Notes: generated by a model from the letters alone, not told the origin. Shown: positions 16,918 to 27,123, counted from the first letter of the stretch. The stretch is 64,000 nucleotides of DNA from Selenomonadaceae bacterium (GCA_024698045.1 JAILRS010000040.1:1-64000); one strand, 5' to 3'. Numbers and translations: made by a program.

Positions 16918-18204
16918 TCACGCAAATATTTCGCGTACTTTGTTCAATAGTAACCTGAAGAAAGATTTCTGCTCAACATCCATAGTCGTAATTACATCTA
17001 CCGAAGCCGCTTCCGTTCCGTTCGCCAAAACTACGCGGATTTTCCCGATGGTTTCGCCTGCGGTTATCGGTGCAGGTAAACTTTCGGGTAAATCGTAGAC
17101 GAGCGAGTAACCGTTATCCGCATCACCGGAAAATACCGGCATGATTATATCTCCGTCGGCTTTTATCGGCATGGATTTCCGACGTCCCGAAGTTATCGGC
17201 ATACTCTTTATAAATTGTCCCTTCTCTATGAGTTTTTGCGAAGTGACATCGCCGAAACCGTAATCGAGCAGGAATACGGCATCATTCCAAACATAAAGAC
17301 TGTCAAGCATGACCGCGATTAACTGTATGCCGTTTTGTTTCGCCGAAGTAACCAAGCAACGACCTGCGTCAATCGTGTAACCCGTTTTGATTCCGTTCGC
17401 TCCGCGGTACAGCCAAAGCATTTGGTTTTCGTTATTCAGATATTGCGGACTGACATGAATCCACGGGAACGAAATATCTTTGGTGCTGACAATTTCCTCA
17501 AAGTGATCCAGCGTGAAACCGTGACGGGCAATAATCGCCAAATCGCGCGCGGTAGTGTAATGAATATCATCGGGAAAACCTGCAGGATTTGTGAAATTGG
17601 TATTGGTTGCCCCTAATTCATGTGCTCTCTGCGTCATACGCGCCGCAAAATTTTCCACCGTACCGCCGCAATGTTCCGCTATCGCTATCGTCCCGTCATT
17701 ACCCGATACCAACATCATGCCGTAAAGCAATTCGCCAAGCGGTATTTGTTCGCCGACATTGAGCCAAAGAGTAGCACCGTCGGCATGGTAAGCGTTTGGC
17801 CCCACCGTCACTATTTCATCAAGCTTGTTACTTTCCAACGCTGTTATCAACGTCATCATCTTCGTCGTGCTTGCCGGAAACATAATTTTATCGGCATTGC
17901 GTTCGTATATAACATGACCTGTTGACGCCTCAATCACTATCGCTGCTGTCGCCGTGACATTCGGCAATTTATCGTCGGGATCTACCGGCCTTGTATTTTG
18001 AACGGGCGTAACAGAATGACCTTCACTCACTCCCGAATTTTCCGATGTCAATGTCATTGGCAACGGACGAACTATTTCGCCTTTGGGTGCCTCATCCAAT
18101 TTCAGCAATTCCGATGCCGGCATTCTGCCCACCGCGTAGGCATTGACGTTAAATATTATCAACATTATTGCCGTCATTGCCGCAAAAAAATTTTTACGAT
18201 TCAA
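16918..18204 (-). CDS. dacF: D-alanyl-D-alanine carboxypeptidase (PBP5/DacF type)
   Basis: A 428-residue secreted penicillin-binding protein that trims peptidoglycan stem peptides. A signal peptide (1-25) is followed by a linker, then the serine peptidase domain with PASTTKMM (SxxK near residue 113), VSGNDG (SxN) and IKTGYT (KTG). The last 90 or so residues form the PBP5-type beta-rich C-terminal domain. Start is TTG 18204 after AAAGGAGCG. It lies downstream of dnaE in the same direction, a common Bacillota neighbourhood for cell-wall genes. Confidence 0.93.
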   Translation of the reverse strand: MNRKNFFAAMTAIMLIIFNVNAYAVGRMPASELLKLDEAPKGEIVRPLPMTLTSENSGVSEGHSVTPVQNTRPVDPDDKLPNVTATAAIVIEASTGHVIYERNADKIMFPASTTKMMTLITALESNKLDEIVTVGPNAYHADGATLWLNVGEQIPLGELLYGMMLVSGNDGTIAIAEHCGGTVENFAARMTQRAHELGATNTNFTNPAGFPDDIHYTTARDLAIIARHGFTLDHFEEIVSTKDISFPWIHVSPQYLNNENQMLWLYRGANGIKTGYTIDAGRCLVTSAKQNGIQLIAVMLDSLYVWNDAVFLLDYGFGDVTSQKLIEKGQFIKSMPITSGRRKSMPIKADGDIIMPVFSGDADNGYSLVYDLPESLPAPITAGETIGKIRVVLANGTEAASVDVITTMDVEQKSFFRLLLNKVREIFA

Positions 18205-18238
18205 GTATAATCGCTCCTTTGGTTATGTTGGTTATCCG

Positions 18239-21200
18239 TCAATATAAACGGACATTATCGGTACCGAGTATTTTTGCAAGTTTACTGCGCAGTTTTTTTT
18301 CGTTGACAACTTTATCGGGCAAGCGTTTCCATTTGCCGCCGCTGTTCAAATATATTCTGCTCTCTCCTCCGTACTCGGCAAAAATTTTTTTGAGTTTATC
18401 ATAAGTCTCGTTTACGTCAAGATTATTGGGCACCGTCAGCCAAAAATCGGGCGCGTAAAATTTTGCTTCGCTTATATGTGACGCCAAAATTTGTATCTCG
18501 TCATTCGTAAAATCCATACGCCCCTCTATTACGACAATATTATCGGGCACAACGTATTTCATTGCATTGTAGAAAACATTCGGGAAAATCGTTACGTCAA
18601 TCGTGCCTTCAAAATCCTCCAGCCTCACGAATGCCATCGTATCGCCTTTTCTCGTAGTCACTCGTCGCGCCTCGGTGATTATTCCTCCTACTTTTACCAG
18701 TTTGCCCGCATGTTTCGCGACTACACTTTTTGTCGTATCAATCCATTTGAAAATTTCGCGGTACGGTTCCAACGGATGACTTGTGATATAAAATCCCATC
18801 GTCTCCTTTTCCCACGATAGAATTTCCGCAAGTGAAGTTTCTTTCACATCCGGCAATGGGATTGTCGCCGCATCTAATTCATCATCCCCGAAAAGACTCA
18901 TCGAGCCGCTCATTTTTATCGTCGACGGTGTCATCGTCTCCAGTGATTCGATAAGAGCCGTGCGCCTTTTATCCAGGCTGTCGAATGCTCCGCTCTTAAT
19001 CAGGTTACTCAAATTCAGTCGCGTTATACTTTTCAGCCCGAGTCGTCTGCAGAAATTCGCCCACGATTTAAATTTACCGCCCCGATTCCGTTCGTTGATG
19101 ATACTTTTCAAAGCCGTTTCGCCTATCGATTTTATTCCCGATAAACCGAATCGAATCGTGCCGTTATCCACCGTGAATTTTGCCGAACTCGTATTTATAT
19201 CGGGCGCGAGGACTTTTATACCCATTCGCCGCGACATTTCTATGTATCCCGATATTTTTTCCGCGTCGGTCGTACCGCTCAAAATCGCCGCCATATATTC
19301 CGCAGGATAATGCGCTTTGATATAAGCCGTCTGCCACGCCAATAATCCGTACGCCGCCGAATGTGATTTATTGAAACCGTAATCGGCAAAGTGACTCAGC
19401 AAGTCAAAAATTTTTTCAGCCAAACTTTTATTGATACCGTTCGCCTTGCAACCCTGTAAAAAATTTTCCTTCTGCGCCATAAGTATCGACGCCTTTTTTT
19501 TACCCATTGCGCGACGTAAAATATCAGCCTGCCCCAATGTAAATCCCGCAAGCGTCTGCACTATTTGCATGACTTGTTCTTGATACAGAACCACGCCGAA
19601 TGTTTCCTTCAATATCGGTTCAAGTTTCGGATGTAGATAATTTGTTACTTTCCTTCCGTGTTTACCTGCTATGAAATCTTCAACCATACCCGAACCTAAA
19701 GGCCCCGGGCGATAAAGTGCGACTGTCGGAATCAAATCCTCAAATCCCTTCGGCCGTAATTCCTTCACGAGATTTGTCATGCCCGTCGATTCCATTTGAA
19801 AGACTGCGCCCGTTTCGCCCGATGATAACATTTCCGCCGTTTTCTTATCCCATAGCGGAATTTTTTCTGCCGTTAAATTTATGCCGCGCGAGGTTTTTAT
19901 ATTCGCCAAAGCTTGCGCCATTATCGTCAACGTCCGCAACCCGAGAAAGTCCATCTTCAGCAATCCCAATTCCTCGACAGTGTCCTTATCGTATTGCGTT
20001 ATCAATGTCATGATTTTATTGCCCTTATCGTCGTTTTCGTCCTTCGTGTAGCGTAAGGGGACAATTTCATCGAGCGGAATTTTCGAGATGACAACGCCTG
20101 CCGCGTGAACAGAAACATGCCGCGGTAAACCCTCGAGCTTTCGGGCGTAATCTATCACTTTGCGCGATTCGGGATTCTCCTCGTATTCTTTGCGTAATTC
20201 CTTTGAACTTTTCAACGCGCCATCAATTGTTATATTTAGTACGTTGGGAATCATTTTGACAAGCCGTGTACTTTCTGAATAAGAAATATCCAAAACACGC
20301 GCCACATCACGAATCGACGCCTTTGCCGCCATTGTCCCGAATGTCGCTATCTGCGAAACTTTATTCGCCCCGTAACGTTCGCGAACATATTCGATAACTT
20401 TTTCGCGACCTATGTAACATAAATCGACGTCGATATCGGGCATTGTCACTCGTTCGGGATTCAAAAATCTCTCAAACAGCAAATTGTATTTGAGCGGATC
20501 CAGTTCGGTAATTCCTAAAAGATAGGCAACAATACTTCCTGCCGCCGAACCACGTCCCGGCCCTACCGGTATATTATTTTCACGCGCGTAATTTATGAAA
20601 TCGTAGACAATCAAAAAATAACCGTCATAGCCCATACTGTGAATGATTCCCAATTCGTAATTTAGCCGCGCCGTTATCTCCGCCGTTACTTTGTCGTAGC
20701 GTTCGCCGATTTTTTCAGTACATAAACTGCGCAGATAATCGGCGGCATTCGTGAAATTTTCGGGCAGAGGAAATTCGGGCATTTGAAATTTACCGAACTC
20801 CATTGTGATATTGCAACGTTCCGCGATTTTCATCGTGTTATCACATGCTTCGGGTGTATCGTAAAAAAGTTCGCGCATTTCTTCTGGCGACTTCAAATAA
20901 AAATCATCCGAGGGGAATTTCATTCGATTGCTGTCACTCAAAATTTTTCCCGTCTGAATACACAATAGCAAGTCATGAAACGACGCATCTTCTTTGCGGA
21001 CGTAATGTGAATCGTTTGTAGCAACAAGCGGCAGATTCATTTCGACGGCAAATTTTTTCATCGCGCTACGTACTTTTTCTTCGCTATCGAGTCCGTGATT
21101 TTGTATCTCAAGGAAAAAGTTATCGCGCCCAAATATATCTATATACTCCTCGATTACTTCTTTGGCATGTTTAAAATCCTCGTTGCGTATCGCTATCGAA

Positions 21201-21634
21201 ATCTCACCCGCTACACACGCACTCAAACCTATTAATCCTTCGTGATATTTCCTCAGAATTTTTTTATCGATTCGAGGGCGGTAATAAAATCCTTCCGTGC
21301 CCGCAATCGTTATCAACTTGACTAAATTCTTATACCCTTCATTATTCTCCGCCAACAGTATCAGATGATAATTTCTGTTCAATGCGTTTTTATCGCGCTC
21401 CGTCAGTAAGCCCGACGATACATATGTTTCACAGCCTATTATCGGCTTGATTCCTCGTTTTATCGCTGCCTTGTAAAAGTTGACGGCTCCGTACATTGTG
21501 CCGTGATCTGTTATCGCAAGGGAATTCATACCCAATTCTTTAGCCGCATCCAATAAATCACCTATTCGCGCCGCTCCGTCAAGTAGACTATACTCCGTGT
21601 GTACGTGCAGATGTGTAAAATTTTTTCCCGTCAT
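18239..21634 (-). CDS. dnaE: DNA polymerase III alpha subunit
   Basis: A 1131-residue DnaE-type replicative polymerase. The PHP domain starts immediately with HLHVHTEYSLLDG (8-20). The polymerase core includes GPGRGSAAGS (about 360), the catalytic PDIDVDLC (about 396-403) and QEQVMQIVQTLAGFT (about 690). A helix-hairpin-helix region and an OB fold (about 985-1075, VKVGGIITEARR) follow. It lacks the exonuclease insertion of PolC. Start is ATG 21634 after AAAGGAGAC. Confidence 0.97.
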   Translation of the reverse strand: MTGKNFTHLHVHTEYSLLDGAARIGDLLDAAKELGMNSLAITDHGTMYGAVNFYKAAIKRGIKPIIGCETYVSSGLLTERDKNALNRNYHLILLAENNEGYKNLVKLITIAGTEGFYYRPRIDKKILRKYHEGLIGLSACVAGEISIAIRNEDFKHAKEVIEEYIDIFGRDNFFLEIQNHGLDSEEKVRSAMKKFAVEMNLPLVATNDSHYVRKEDASFHDLLLCIQTGKILSDSNRMKFPSDDFYLKSPEEMRELFYDTPEACDNTMKIAERCNITMEFGKFQMPEFPLPENFTNAADYLRSLCTEKIGERYDKVTAEITARLNYELGIIHSMGYDGYFLIVYDFINYARENNIPVGPGRGSAAGSIVAYLLGITELDPLKYNLLFERFLNPERVTMPDIDVDLCYIGREKVIEYVRERYGANKVSQIATFGTMAAKASIRDVARVLDISYSESTRLVKMIPNVLNITIDGALKSSKELRKEYEENPESRKVIDYARKLEGLPRHVSVHAAGVVISKIPLDEIVPLRYTKDENDDKGNKIMTLITQYDKDTVEELGLLKMDFLGLRTLTIMAQALANIKTSRGINLTAEKIPLWDKKTAEMLSSGETGAVFQMESTGMTNLVKELRPKGFEDLIPTVALYRPGPLGSGMVEDFIAGKHGRKVTNYLHPKLEPILKETFGVVLYQEQVMQIVQTLAGFTLGQADILRRAMGKKKASILMAQKENFLQGCKANGINKSLAEKIFDLLSHFADYGFNKSHSAAYGLLAWQTAYIKAHYPAEYMAAILSGTTDAEKISGYIEMSRRMGIKVLAPDINTSSAKFTVDNGTIRFGLSGIKSIGETALKSIINERNRGGKFKSWANFCRRLGLKSITRLNLSNLIKSGAFDSLDKRRTALIESLETMTPSTIKMSGSMSLFGDDELDAATIPLPDVKETSLAEILSWEKETMGFYITSHPLEPYREIFKWIDTTKSVVAKHAGKLVKVGGIITEARRVTTRKGDTMAFVRLEDFEGTIDVTIFPNVFYNAMKYVVPDNIVVIEGRMDFTNDEIQILASHISEAKFYAPDFWLTVPNNLDVNETYDKLKKIFAEYGGESRIYLNSGGKWKRLPDKVVNEKKLRSKLAKILGTDNVRLY

Positions 21635-21707
21635 AACGCGCCGTCTCCTTTCACTTTTTTTATCATGATTATATCAGAAATCTATCTATTGTTCAATTCC
21701 GCCAATG

Positions 21708-21735
21708 TTGCGCCCGCTTGATTTTCTGTTATAAT
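21708..21735 (+). promoter_or_regulatory. promoter of the lipoprotein-protease unit
   Basis: TTGCGC (21708-21713), a 16-bp spacer and a perfect TATAAT (21730-21735) lie just before the AGGGGAGG ribosome site of the lipoprotein gene. Confidence 0.6.
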
Positions 21736-21766
21736 TCCTTTGATAGAGGGGAGGCGAAATTTTTTT

Positions 21767-22426
21767 ATGCCAAAGAAACTTTTAATATGCGCAGTGATGG
21801 TCTTGACGGCTTTTGTATTCGGTTGCGGCTCCGATAAAATTTTAGGTGCGCCCGATAAAGCTGTCCTTGCCTACGCTGAAATTTCCATGACCGGCGAAAG
21901 CGAAAATATGTCTGCGGCGGGCTTTACCGATTCCGATAAACAAGACATTCGCTATCGTATGGCGCAGACCTTTACCGGTTCGCTTGCAAGCATTGCGCCG
22001 CTCAATGACGATTCTGCCAAAAAAGTCACGGATATTTACTTCGATAAACTGAAAAGCTCGGTTAAATTCGATGTGAAATTGAAGAAGGATGATGCAGAAC
22101 GTCCCGTAGTGGAATTGACAACAACACCGATTGACCAAAATGCTACCGTAAAGCTTGCTGTCGAGGATAACGAAAATTTAATCGCGTTAATCGGTATGGT
22201 AGGCAAATTGAAGGCCGACGGCGCAACAGATGATGATTTGAAGAATAATGCCCAAGTACAGGATTTGGCGGTTACTGCTCTCGCTAAGTACATCGAAGAC
22301 ATCCAATTCTATCCGGCAAAGACACTCGAAGTACAATGCAAAAAGGCGACAGATAAAGATGGTAATATTCATTGGGCACCGCTCGACGAAGAACTATTTG
22401 TCAACTTCCTTATCGGCGAAGGCTGA
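21767..22426 (+). CDS. predicted lipoprotein, unknown function
   Basis: A 219-residue protein with a lipoprotein signal peptide: MPKKLLICAVM, a hydrophobic stretch and lipobox VFGCGS with the acylated Cys at about residue 20. Start ATG 21767 follows GGGGAGGCG; the frame extends to 21740 but without a ribosome site. The mature part is acidic and mixed helical, with no catalytic motif I recognise; it loosely recalls small Bacillota lipoproteins with a DUF-type fold. It lies 43 bp upstream of a second lipoprotein, a clostripain-like peptidase, and is probably co-transcribed with it. Confidence 0.8.
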   Translation: MPKKLLICAVMVLTAFVFGCGSDKILGAPDKAVLAYAEISMTGESENMSAAGFTDSDKQDIRYRMAQTFTGSLASIAPLNDDSAKKVTDIYFDKLKSSVKFDVKLKKDDAERPVVELTTTPIDQNATVKLAVEDNENLIALIGMVGKLKADGATDDDLKNNAQVQDLAVTALAKYIEDIQFYPAKTLEVQCKKATDKDGNIHWAPLDEELFVNFLIGEG

Positions 22427-22469
22427 TGATTCCTGCCGAAGCTAAAAATCGTTGAAAGGATTTGAGACC

Positions 22470-24506
22470 ATGCCAAAATTAATTCAAAGAATTTTTCTGG
22501 TAACCATGTTAGCAATATTTGCTCTATCCGCAACCGCTTGCGACGAGGATTTGGAATCAATCGACAAGGGCGAAACAAAGAGCGGTAAAGTCGTAAATTT
22601 CGCCGATTCTTACAATAAAACCGATACTTGGTTGATTGAATTGTATCTTTGCGGCAGTGATTTGGAATCGGGTAGCGGTGCGGCTACCGATGACTTGCAG
22701 GAGATAATGAACGTTCAATTACCCGAAAATGTTAAGTTCCTGATTCAAACCGGCGGCAGCAGTCAATGGCAAAACAATATGGTATCTGCCGATGCCGTAG
22801 AACGCTATGTCTATTCATCCAAAGGTCTTGAATGCGTCGACCAACAAGATGATGCCGATATGGGTGATGTCAATACCCTTACCGATTTCATTCGATACGG
22901 CTCGGATAATTTCGACGCAGATCATAGAGTCTTTATCTTCTGGGATCACGGCGGCGGCTCCGTTTACGGTATTTGTTCCGATGAACGTACCGGGCACGCT
23001 TTGAGTTTGGATGACGTGCGCAACGCATTCACTTCCGTATATCAAGCCGATGCCAATAATCCCCCCTTTGAAATTATCGGCTTTGATGCTTGTCTTATGG
23101 CTACTTTCGATACTTTGAGCGCTCTTGACGGTTTGACTCGTTTTGTTACCGCCTCCGAAGAAGTTGAACCCGGTATCGGTTGGAACTACGAAGATTGGGT
23201 AGCGGCACTTGCTGAAAATCCCGCAATGGGCGGCGCAGCTCTCGGTAAAGTCATTTGCGATACTTATCTTGACGCCTGCGAAATTTACGGCGTAGACAAT
23301 ACCGCTACTCTTTCCGTTATCGATATGAGCAAATTACCCACACTCCGCGCCGCTTATGAAAATTTTGCTTTGGAAGCAATTAAAGTCGCCCAACAAAATC
23401 CGCGTAATTTCTTTTCGCAATACGGTCGCGGTGCAGCCAAATCCGAAAACTACGGCGGCAATACACGCAAAACCGGTTACACGAATATGGTTGACATAGT
23501 TGATTTGGCGAAGAATAATCAAAACCTTTTGCCGAACAGCTCGGGCACTTTGATTAATGCGATTGATGATGCTGTCGTCTACAAAGTCAACGGCGTTTAT
23601 CGTACGCACAGCGGCGGTCTTTCCGGTTTCCATTCCTACAACGGCGGCGAAGATTCTTTAGCGGCTTACGTCAATTTGAATGTTGCTCCCTTCCCGCAAA
23701 AAGCTTTGTACTACTATCAGATTTACGGCGATATTCCCGAGGAAGTTTTGCCCATGCTTGAGGAGCAAACAGTTACTCCGCCGCCCACAACCGAGCCCAT
23801 TACTCTTCCTTCCGAACACCAAGAAATTTTTGATGTTACGCAGTTGGAAGATATGAAGGTTGACTTAGACAAGGACAATAATGCTACAGTGCACCTCACT
23901 CAGGATCAAATGGATTTACTTTCTTCGGTACATTGTCAATTGATTTACATGTCGCTCGAAGACGATTTGATGCTTTATTTAGGTTCCGACAGCGATATTA
24001 ATGCCGATTGGGATACGGGCACATTCACGGATAATTTCCGCGGTGTTTGGCCTATGCTCAACGGTCATCCCGTTTACGTAGAGATAACCGAAGAAAATGA
24101 CGGCTATAACCTTTATTCAATCCCGATTAAACTTAACGGTGTCGAATGCAATCTTCAAGTTGCCTATGTCTACGCCGAAGAAAAATATTATATCCTCGGC
24201 GCGCGCAAAGGTTTGGATAACAACGGCATGAGTGACAGGAATTTGATTAAACTCAAAGACGGCGATGAAATTACAACGTTGCATTACGCTATGACAATCA
24301 GCGGCGATGACGAAGATTTCACGCAAGTTGAAGCGGAAACCTTCACAATCAATGCCAATCCCGAAATTAAGGACGAACCTCTCGGCGACGGTAATTATGC
24401 CTACGCTTTCGAGTTCATAAACCCGAACGACGACAGTGCTTTGTCTAACTTCATCATGTTTACGGTCAAAGACGACGAGATTTATACCGATGTTGACGTT
24501 CAATAA
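22470..24506 (+). CDS. clostripain-like cysteine peptidase (C11 family), lipoprotein
   Basis: A 678-residue exported peptidase. The signal peptide ends in ALSATAC, a lipobox, so the protein should be anchored to the membrane. The C11 catalytic dyad is clear: His in FWDHGGGSVYG (about residue 158) and Cys in GFDACLMATF (about 207). The catalytic domain spans about 55-420; a linker rich in Thr/Pro (about 430) leads to a beta-rich C-terminal region. Start ATG 22470 follows GAAAGGATT. Clostripain-type enzymes cut after basic residues and are often self-processing; substrates here are unknown. Confidence 0.9.
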   Translation: MPKLIQRIFLVTMLAIFALSATACDEDLESIDKGETKSGKVVNFADSYNKTDTWLIELYLCGSDLESGSGAATDDLQEIMNVQLPENVKFLIQTGGSSQWQNNMVSADAVERYVYSSKGLECVDQQDDADMGDVNTLTDFIRYGSDNFDADHRVFIFWDHGGGSVYGICSDERTGHALSLDDVRNAFTSVYQADANNPPFEIIGFDACLMATFDTLSALDGLTRFVTASEEVEPGIGWNYEDWVAALAENPAMGGAALGKVICDTYLDACEIYGVDNTATLSVIDMSKLPTLRAAYENFALEAIKVAQQNPRNFFSQYGRGAAKSENYGGNTRKTGYTNMVDIVDLAKNNQNLLPNSSGTLINAIDDAVVYKVNGVYRTHSGGLSGFHSYNGGEDSLAAYVNLNVAPFPQKALYYYQIYGDIPEEVLPMLEEQTVTPPPTTEPITLPSEHQEIFDVTQLEDMKVDLDKDNNATVHLTQDQMDLLSSVHCQLIYMSLEDDLMLYLGSDSDINADWDTGTFTDNFRGVWPMLNGHPVYVEITEENDGYNLYSIPIKLNGVECNLQVAYVYAEEKYYILGARKGLDNNGMSDRNLIKLKDGDEITTLHYAMTISGDDEDFTQVEAETFTINANPEIKDEPLGDGNYAYAFEFINPNDDSALSNFIMFTVKDDEIYTDVDVQ

Positions 24507-24548
24507 AACGTTGACGCACGGCGAAAAAATATTCATCGGCTAAAAAAT

Positions 24549-24577
24549 TTGTCGATTACCTTCGTTGATAGTATAAT
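24549..24577 (+). promoter_or_regulatory. promoter of the CorC/CNNM gene
   Basis: TTGTCG (24549-24554), a 17-bp spacer and TATAAT (24572-24577) lie 49 bp before the start codon. Confidence 0.65.
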
Positions 24578-24626
24578 GTTTGGAAATTAATCCGAATTTA
24601 TTACTTTCTAACGGAGGTTTTTTTTT

Positions 24627-25976
24627 ATGGACATAGTGCCCATAGTACTTCAAATATTTTTGGTAGCGTTCTTAATCGGTATGAACGGATTTTTTGTCGC
24701 GGCGGAATTTTGTTGCGTCAAGATGCGTCCGTCACGATTGGAAACGCTTATACAGGAGGGCAACACAAGAGCCAAGTACGCAAAGAAATTAATCGACGAA
24801 TTAGATGAAGCTTTGAGCGTAACACAGTTGGGCATAACATTGGCATCACTCGGACTTGGTTGGGTCGGCGAACCGTTTGTAGCGCGTTTAATCGAGCCGT
24901 TGATAAAATCCTTAGGGGTCGGCGATACTCTCGGTCACACTATTTCTTTCGCTATCGCCTTTTCCATTATCACTGCACTTCATATCATTTTGGGCGAATT
25001 AACTCCTAAATCGATGGCAATAGCCGCCGCCGAAAAAATTCTGTTGAATATCGCTATACCTATGTTAATCTTTTGGAAAATCATGTATCCGTTCGTGTGG
25101 CTGTTGAATAAGACAGCAACCTTTGTAAGTCATCACATGGGTCTGAATGTATCGGGCGAAGGTGAAGTAGCGCATAACCCCGAAGAAATTCGGTTACTGA
25201 TGAAGGAGAGCCGTAAACAAGGACTTGTAGATGATACCGAAGTTGATTTTGTCGATAACGTGTTCGATTTCACCGAAAGAAATGTCCGCGAAATTATGGT
25301 GCCGCGTCCCGATATGGTTTGCCTTTATCTCAATAAAAGTTACGAGGAAAATTTAGAAACGATTCTCGAGGAGGAAATGACACGCTATCCGATTTGCGAC
25401 GAAGATAAAGATCACATTATCGGATTCATGCACATAAAAGATTTGATAAAAATCATGTTGCAAGATAAGCGGCGCCCGTCATTACGTAAGATTGCGCGAA
25501 AAGTTTTATTTGTGCCGGAAAGTATGGACGTAAGTGTATTGCTTGAAACAATGCAAAAAAATTGTTCGCAATTGGCGATAGTGGTAGACGAATACGGCGG
25601 CACTGCCGGTATGGTTACGATTGAAGATATAATCGAGGAAATTGTCGGGGAGATACATGACGAATTTGACGAAGAAGAACGCCCCGATGCCGAAAAGCGC
25701 GGCGATAAACTGTATTCCGTTGATGCGAAAATGTTGCTCGAGGATTTGGATGACGAATTCGGAATTATGATAGACGATGAAGATGTTGACACTGTTGGCG
25801 GCTGGCTAAACGATAAAATAGGCGGCGAACCGAAAGTAGGGCAATCTGCGGCGTATAACGGTAATAATTTTTACGTCGAGGAAGTTGAGGGCGTACGCAT
25901 TATTCGTGTGCTGATTCACTTAGCGAAAGACAAAGACGAAGAGAAAACCAAAGACGATACCGCCGCTCAAAATTGA
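24627..25976 (+). CDS. hemolysin-like CNNM/CorC membrane protein
   Basis: A 449-residue inner-membrane protein starting at ATG 24627 after CGGAGG. Domain order is DUF21 with about four membrane segments (1-190), a tandem CBS pair (about 210-335, including VMVPRPDM-like EIMVPRPDM and GGTAGMVTIEDIIEEIVGEI) and a CorC_HlyC domain (about 350-435). The family is linked to magnesium or cobalt efflux; the old name hemolysin is historical. The acidic and charged tail after 435 is variable. It is followed by rnhB after 33 bp. Confidence 0.93.
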   Translation: MDIVPIVLQIFLVAFLIGMNGFFVAAEFCCVKMRPSRLETLIQEGNTRAKYAKKLIDELDEALSVTQLGITLASLGLGWVGEPFVARLIEPLIKSLGVGDTLGHTISFAIAFSIITALHIILGELTPKSMAIAAAEKILLNIAIPMLIFWKIMYPFVWLLNKTATFVSHHMGLNVSGEGEVAHNPEEIRLLMKESRKQGLVDDTEVDFVDNVFDFTERNVREIMVPRPDMVCLYLNKSYEENLETILEEEMTRYPICDEDKDHIIGFMHIKDLIKIMLQDKRRPSLRKIARKVLFVPESMDVSVLLETMQKNCSQLAIVVDEYGGTAGMVTIEDIIEEIVGEIHDEFDEEERPDAEKRGDKLYSVDAKMLLEDLDDEFGIMIDDEDVDTVGGWLNDKIGGEPKVGQSAAYNGNNFYVEEVEGVRIIRVLIHLAKDKDEEKTKDDTAAQN

Positions 25977-26009
25977 CATGTACAAAATTTTGCAGGAAGG
26001 GAAGTTATT

Positions 26010-26699
26010 ATGGATAGTGTTCAAGCCCTGCGCAGGACAAGAAAATTTTCAATCGAGGCTGATAAAGAACGCGTCAAAAATTTGTATCAAATCGAATCCG
26101 AAGTACGTACGGCAGGATTTAAAAATATCGCAGGAGTCGACGAAGCCGGGCGCGGTTCGCTAATCGGTTGTCTGGTTGTGGCGGCGGTTATCCTCCCCGA
26201 TAATCTTTATCTTGAACGCCTGAACGATTCCAAAAAAATTTCCGCCAAAATCCGCGACAATCTTTACGATAAAATCATTGAGTCGGCAATAAGTTACCGT
26301 GTTGAAATAGTGAGCATGGAAGAAATTGACAGCCTCAACGTTTATCATGCGACGGCAGAGGGAATGAAACGAGCAGTGAACGGACTTGACATTCGTCCCG
26401 ATTACGTTTTGACCGACGCAATGAAAATTGATTTTGCGGAAGATATTTCGTCACGTGCGATTATTCATGGCGACGCGCTCAGTGCCTCGATTGCCGCCGC
26501 GTCGATTCTCGCCAAGGTTACACGCGACAGATTAACCGATGAATGGGCTTTGACTTATCCGCAGTACGGTTTCGATAAAAATCGCGGTTACGGTACTAAG
26601 GCACATTTAGACGCGATAAAAAAATTCGGAGCAAGTGCGATACATCGGCGGTCGTTTGAACCCGTCAAAAGTCTTTTAGCTAATGAAAAGGAGTTATGA
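26010..26699 (+). CDS. rnhB: ribonuclease HII
   Basis: RNase HII removes RNA from RNA-DNA hybrids and excises single ribonucleotides. The 229-residue protein starts at ATG 26010 after GGAAGGGAAG. The first catalytic pair is in GVDEAGRG (about 43-50), with further acidic residues in VLTDAMKID and the C-terminal region with SILAKVTRDR. The segment after GRG reads SLIGCLVVAAVI, departing from the common PLAGPV pattern, while the GRG itself is intact. Its TGA overlaps the ATG of the next gene. Confidence 0.94.
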   Translation: MDSVQALRRTRKFSIEADKERVKNLYQIESEVRTAGFKNIAGVDEAGRGSLIGCLVVAAVILPDNLYLERLNDSKKISAKIRDNLYDKIIESAISYRVEIVSMEEIDSLNVYHATAEGMKRAVNGLDIRPDYVLTDAMKIDFAEDISSRAIIHGDALSASIAAASILAKVTRDRLTDEWALTYPQYGFDKNRGYGTKAHLDAIKKFGASAIHRRSFEPVKSLLANEKEL

Positions 26700-27043
26700 A
26701 ATTGGAAACAATTTGTATCGACAGAAAAAAAGAAATTCACATCTGGAAACACAACGACGACAGTAATCACTATTACACCATCGAGAACGGCGAAAGGAAA
26801 AGTGTCAGAAAGGTAAATTTCTTGGATCTCCTGTACGAAGATAAAGTAAAAATTGTGCGCGACGAACCCAAAACATATCATTACATTCCGATATACACGG
26901 GAGAAACGCAAACAGTTTATATGAGTAGCGAAACGAAGCCCGACAAAAGATTTTTCGTAAGCGACAGAAATAAACCGATGAAGGATAAAGATTTCTTGAA
27001 TCGTTTGTACGACGACAAGGCAGATATTATAAGAGTGAAATAA
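26696..27043 (+). CDS. hypothetical protein
   Basis: A 115-residue charged protein, rich in Lys, Asp and Tyr, with no signal peptide or membrane segment. Two similar halves can be made out: one ending FLDLLYEDKVKIVR and one ending FLNRLYDDKADIIR, so it is probably an internal duplication of about 50 residues. Its start overlaps the rnhB stop (ATGA), implying coupled translation. I do not recognise the family. A strong terminator follows. Confidence 0.7.
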   Translation: MKLETICIDRKKEIHIWKHNDDSNHYYTIENGERKSVRKVNFLDLLYEDKVKIVRDEPKTYHYIPIYTGETQTVYMSSETKPDKRFFVSDRNKPMKDKDFLNRLYDDKADIIRVK

Positions 27044-27070
27044 ATTTCGTAAGCATTATCCGAAATAAAA

Positions 27071-27112
27071 AACCGTCCGAGGAAAATTCTTCGGGCGGTT
27101 AAAATTTTTTTA
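27071..27112. terminator. terminator between convergent genes
   Basis: AACCGTCCGA (27071-27080) pairs with the TCGGGCGGTT (27091-27100) arm, followed by AAAATTTTTTT on the plus strand; upstream A-runs provide T's for the minus strand. It can serve both the rnhB unit and the asparaginase gene. Confidence 0.75.
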
Positions 27113-27123
27113 GTGACGTGTAA

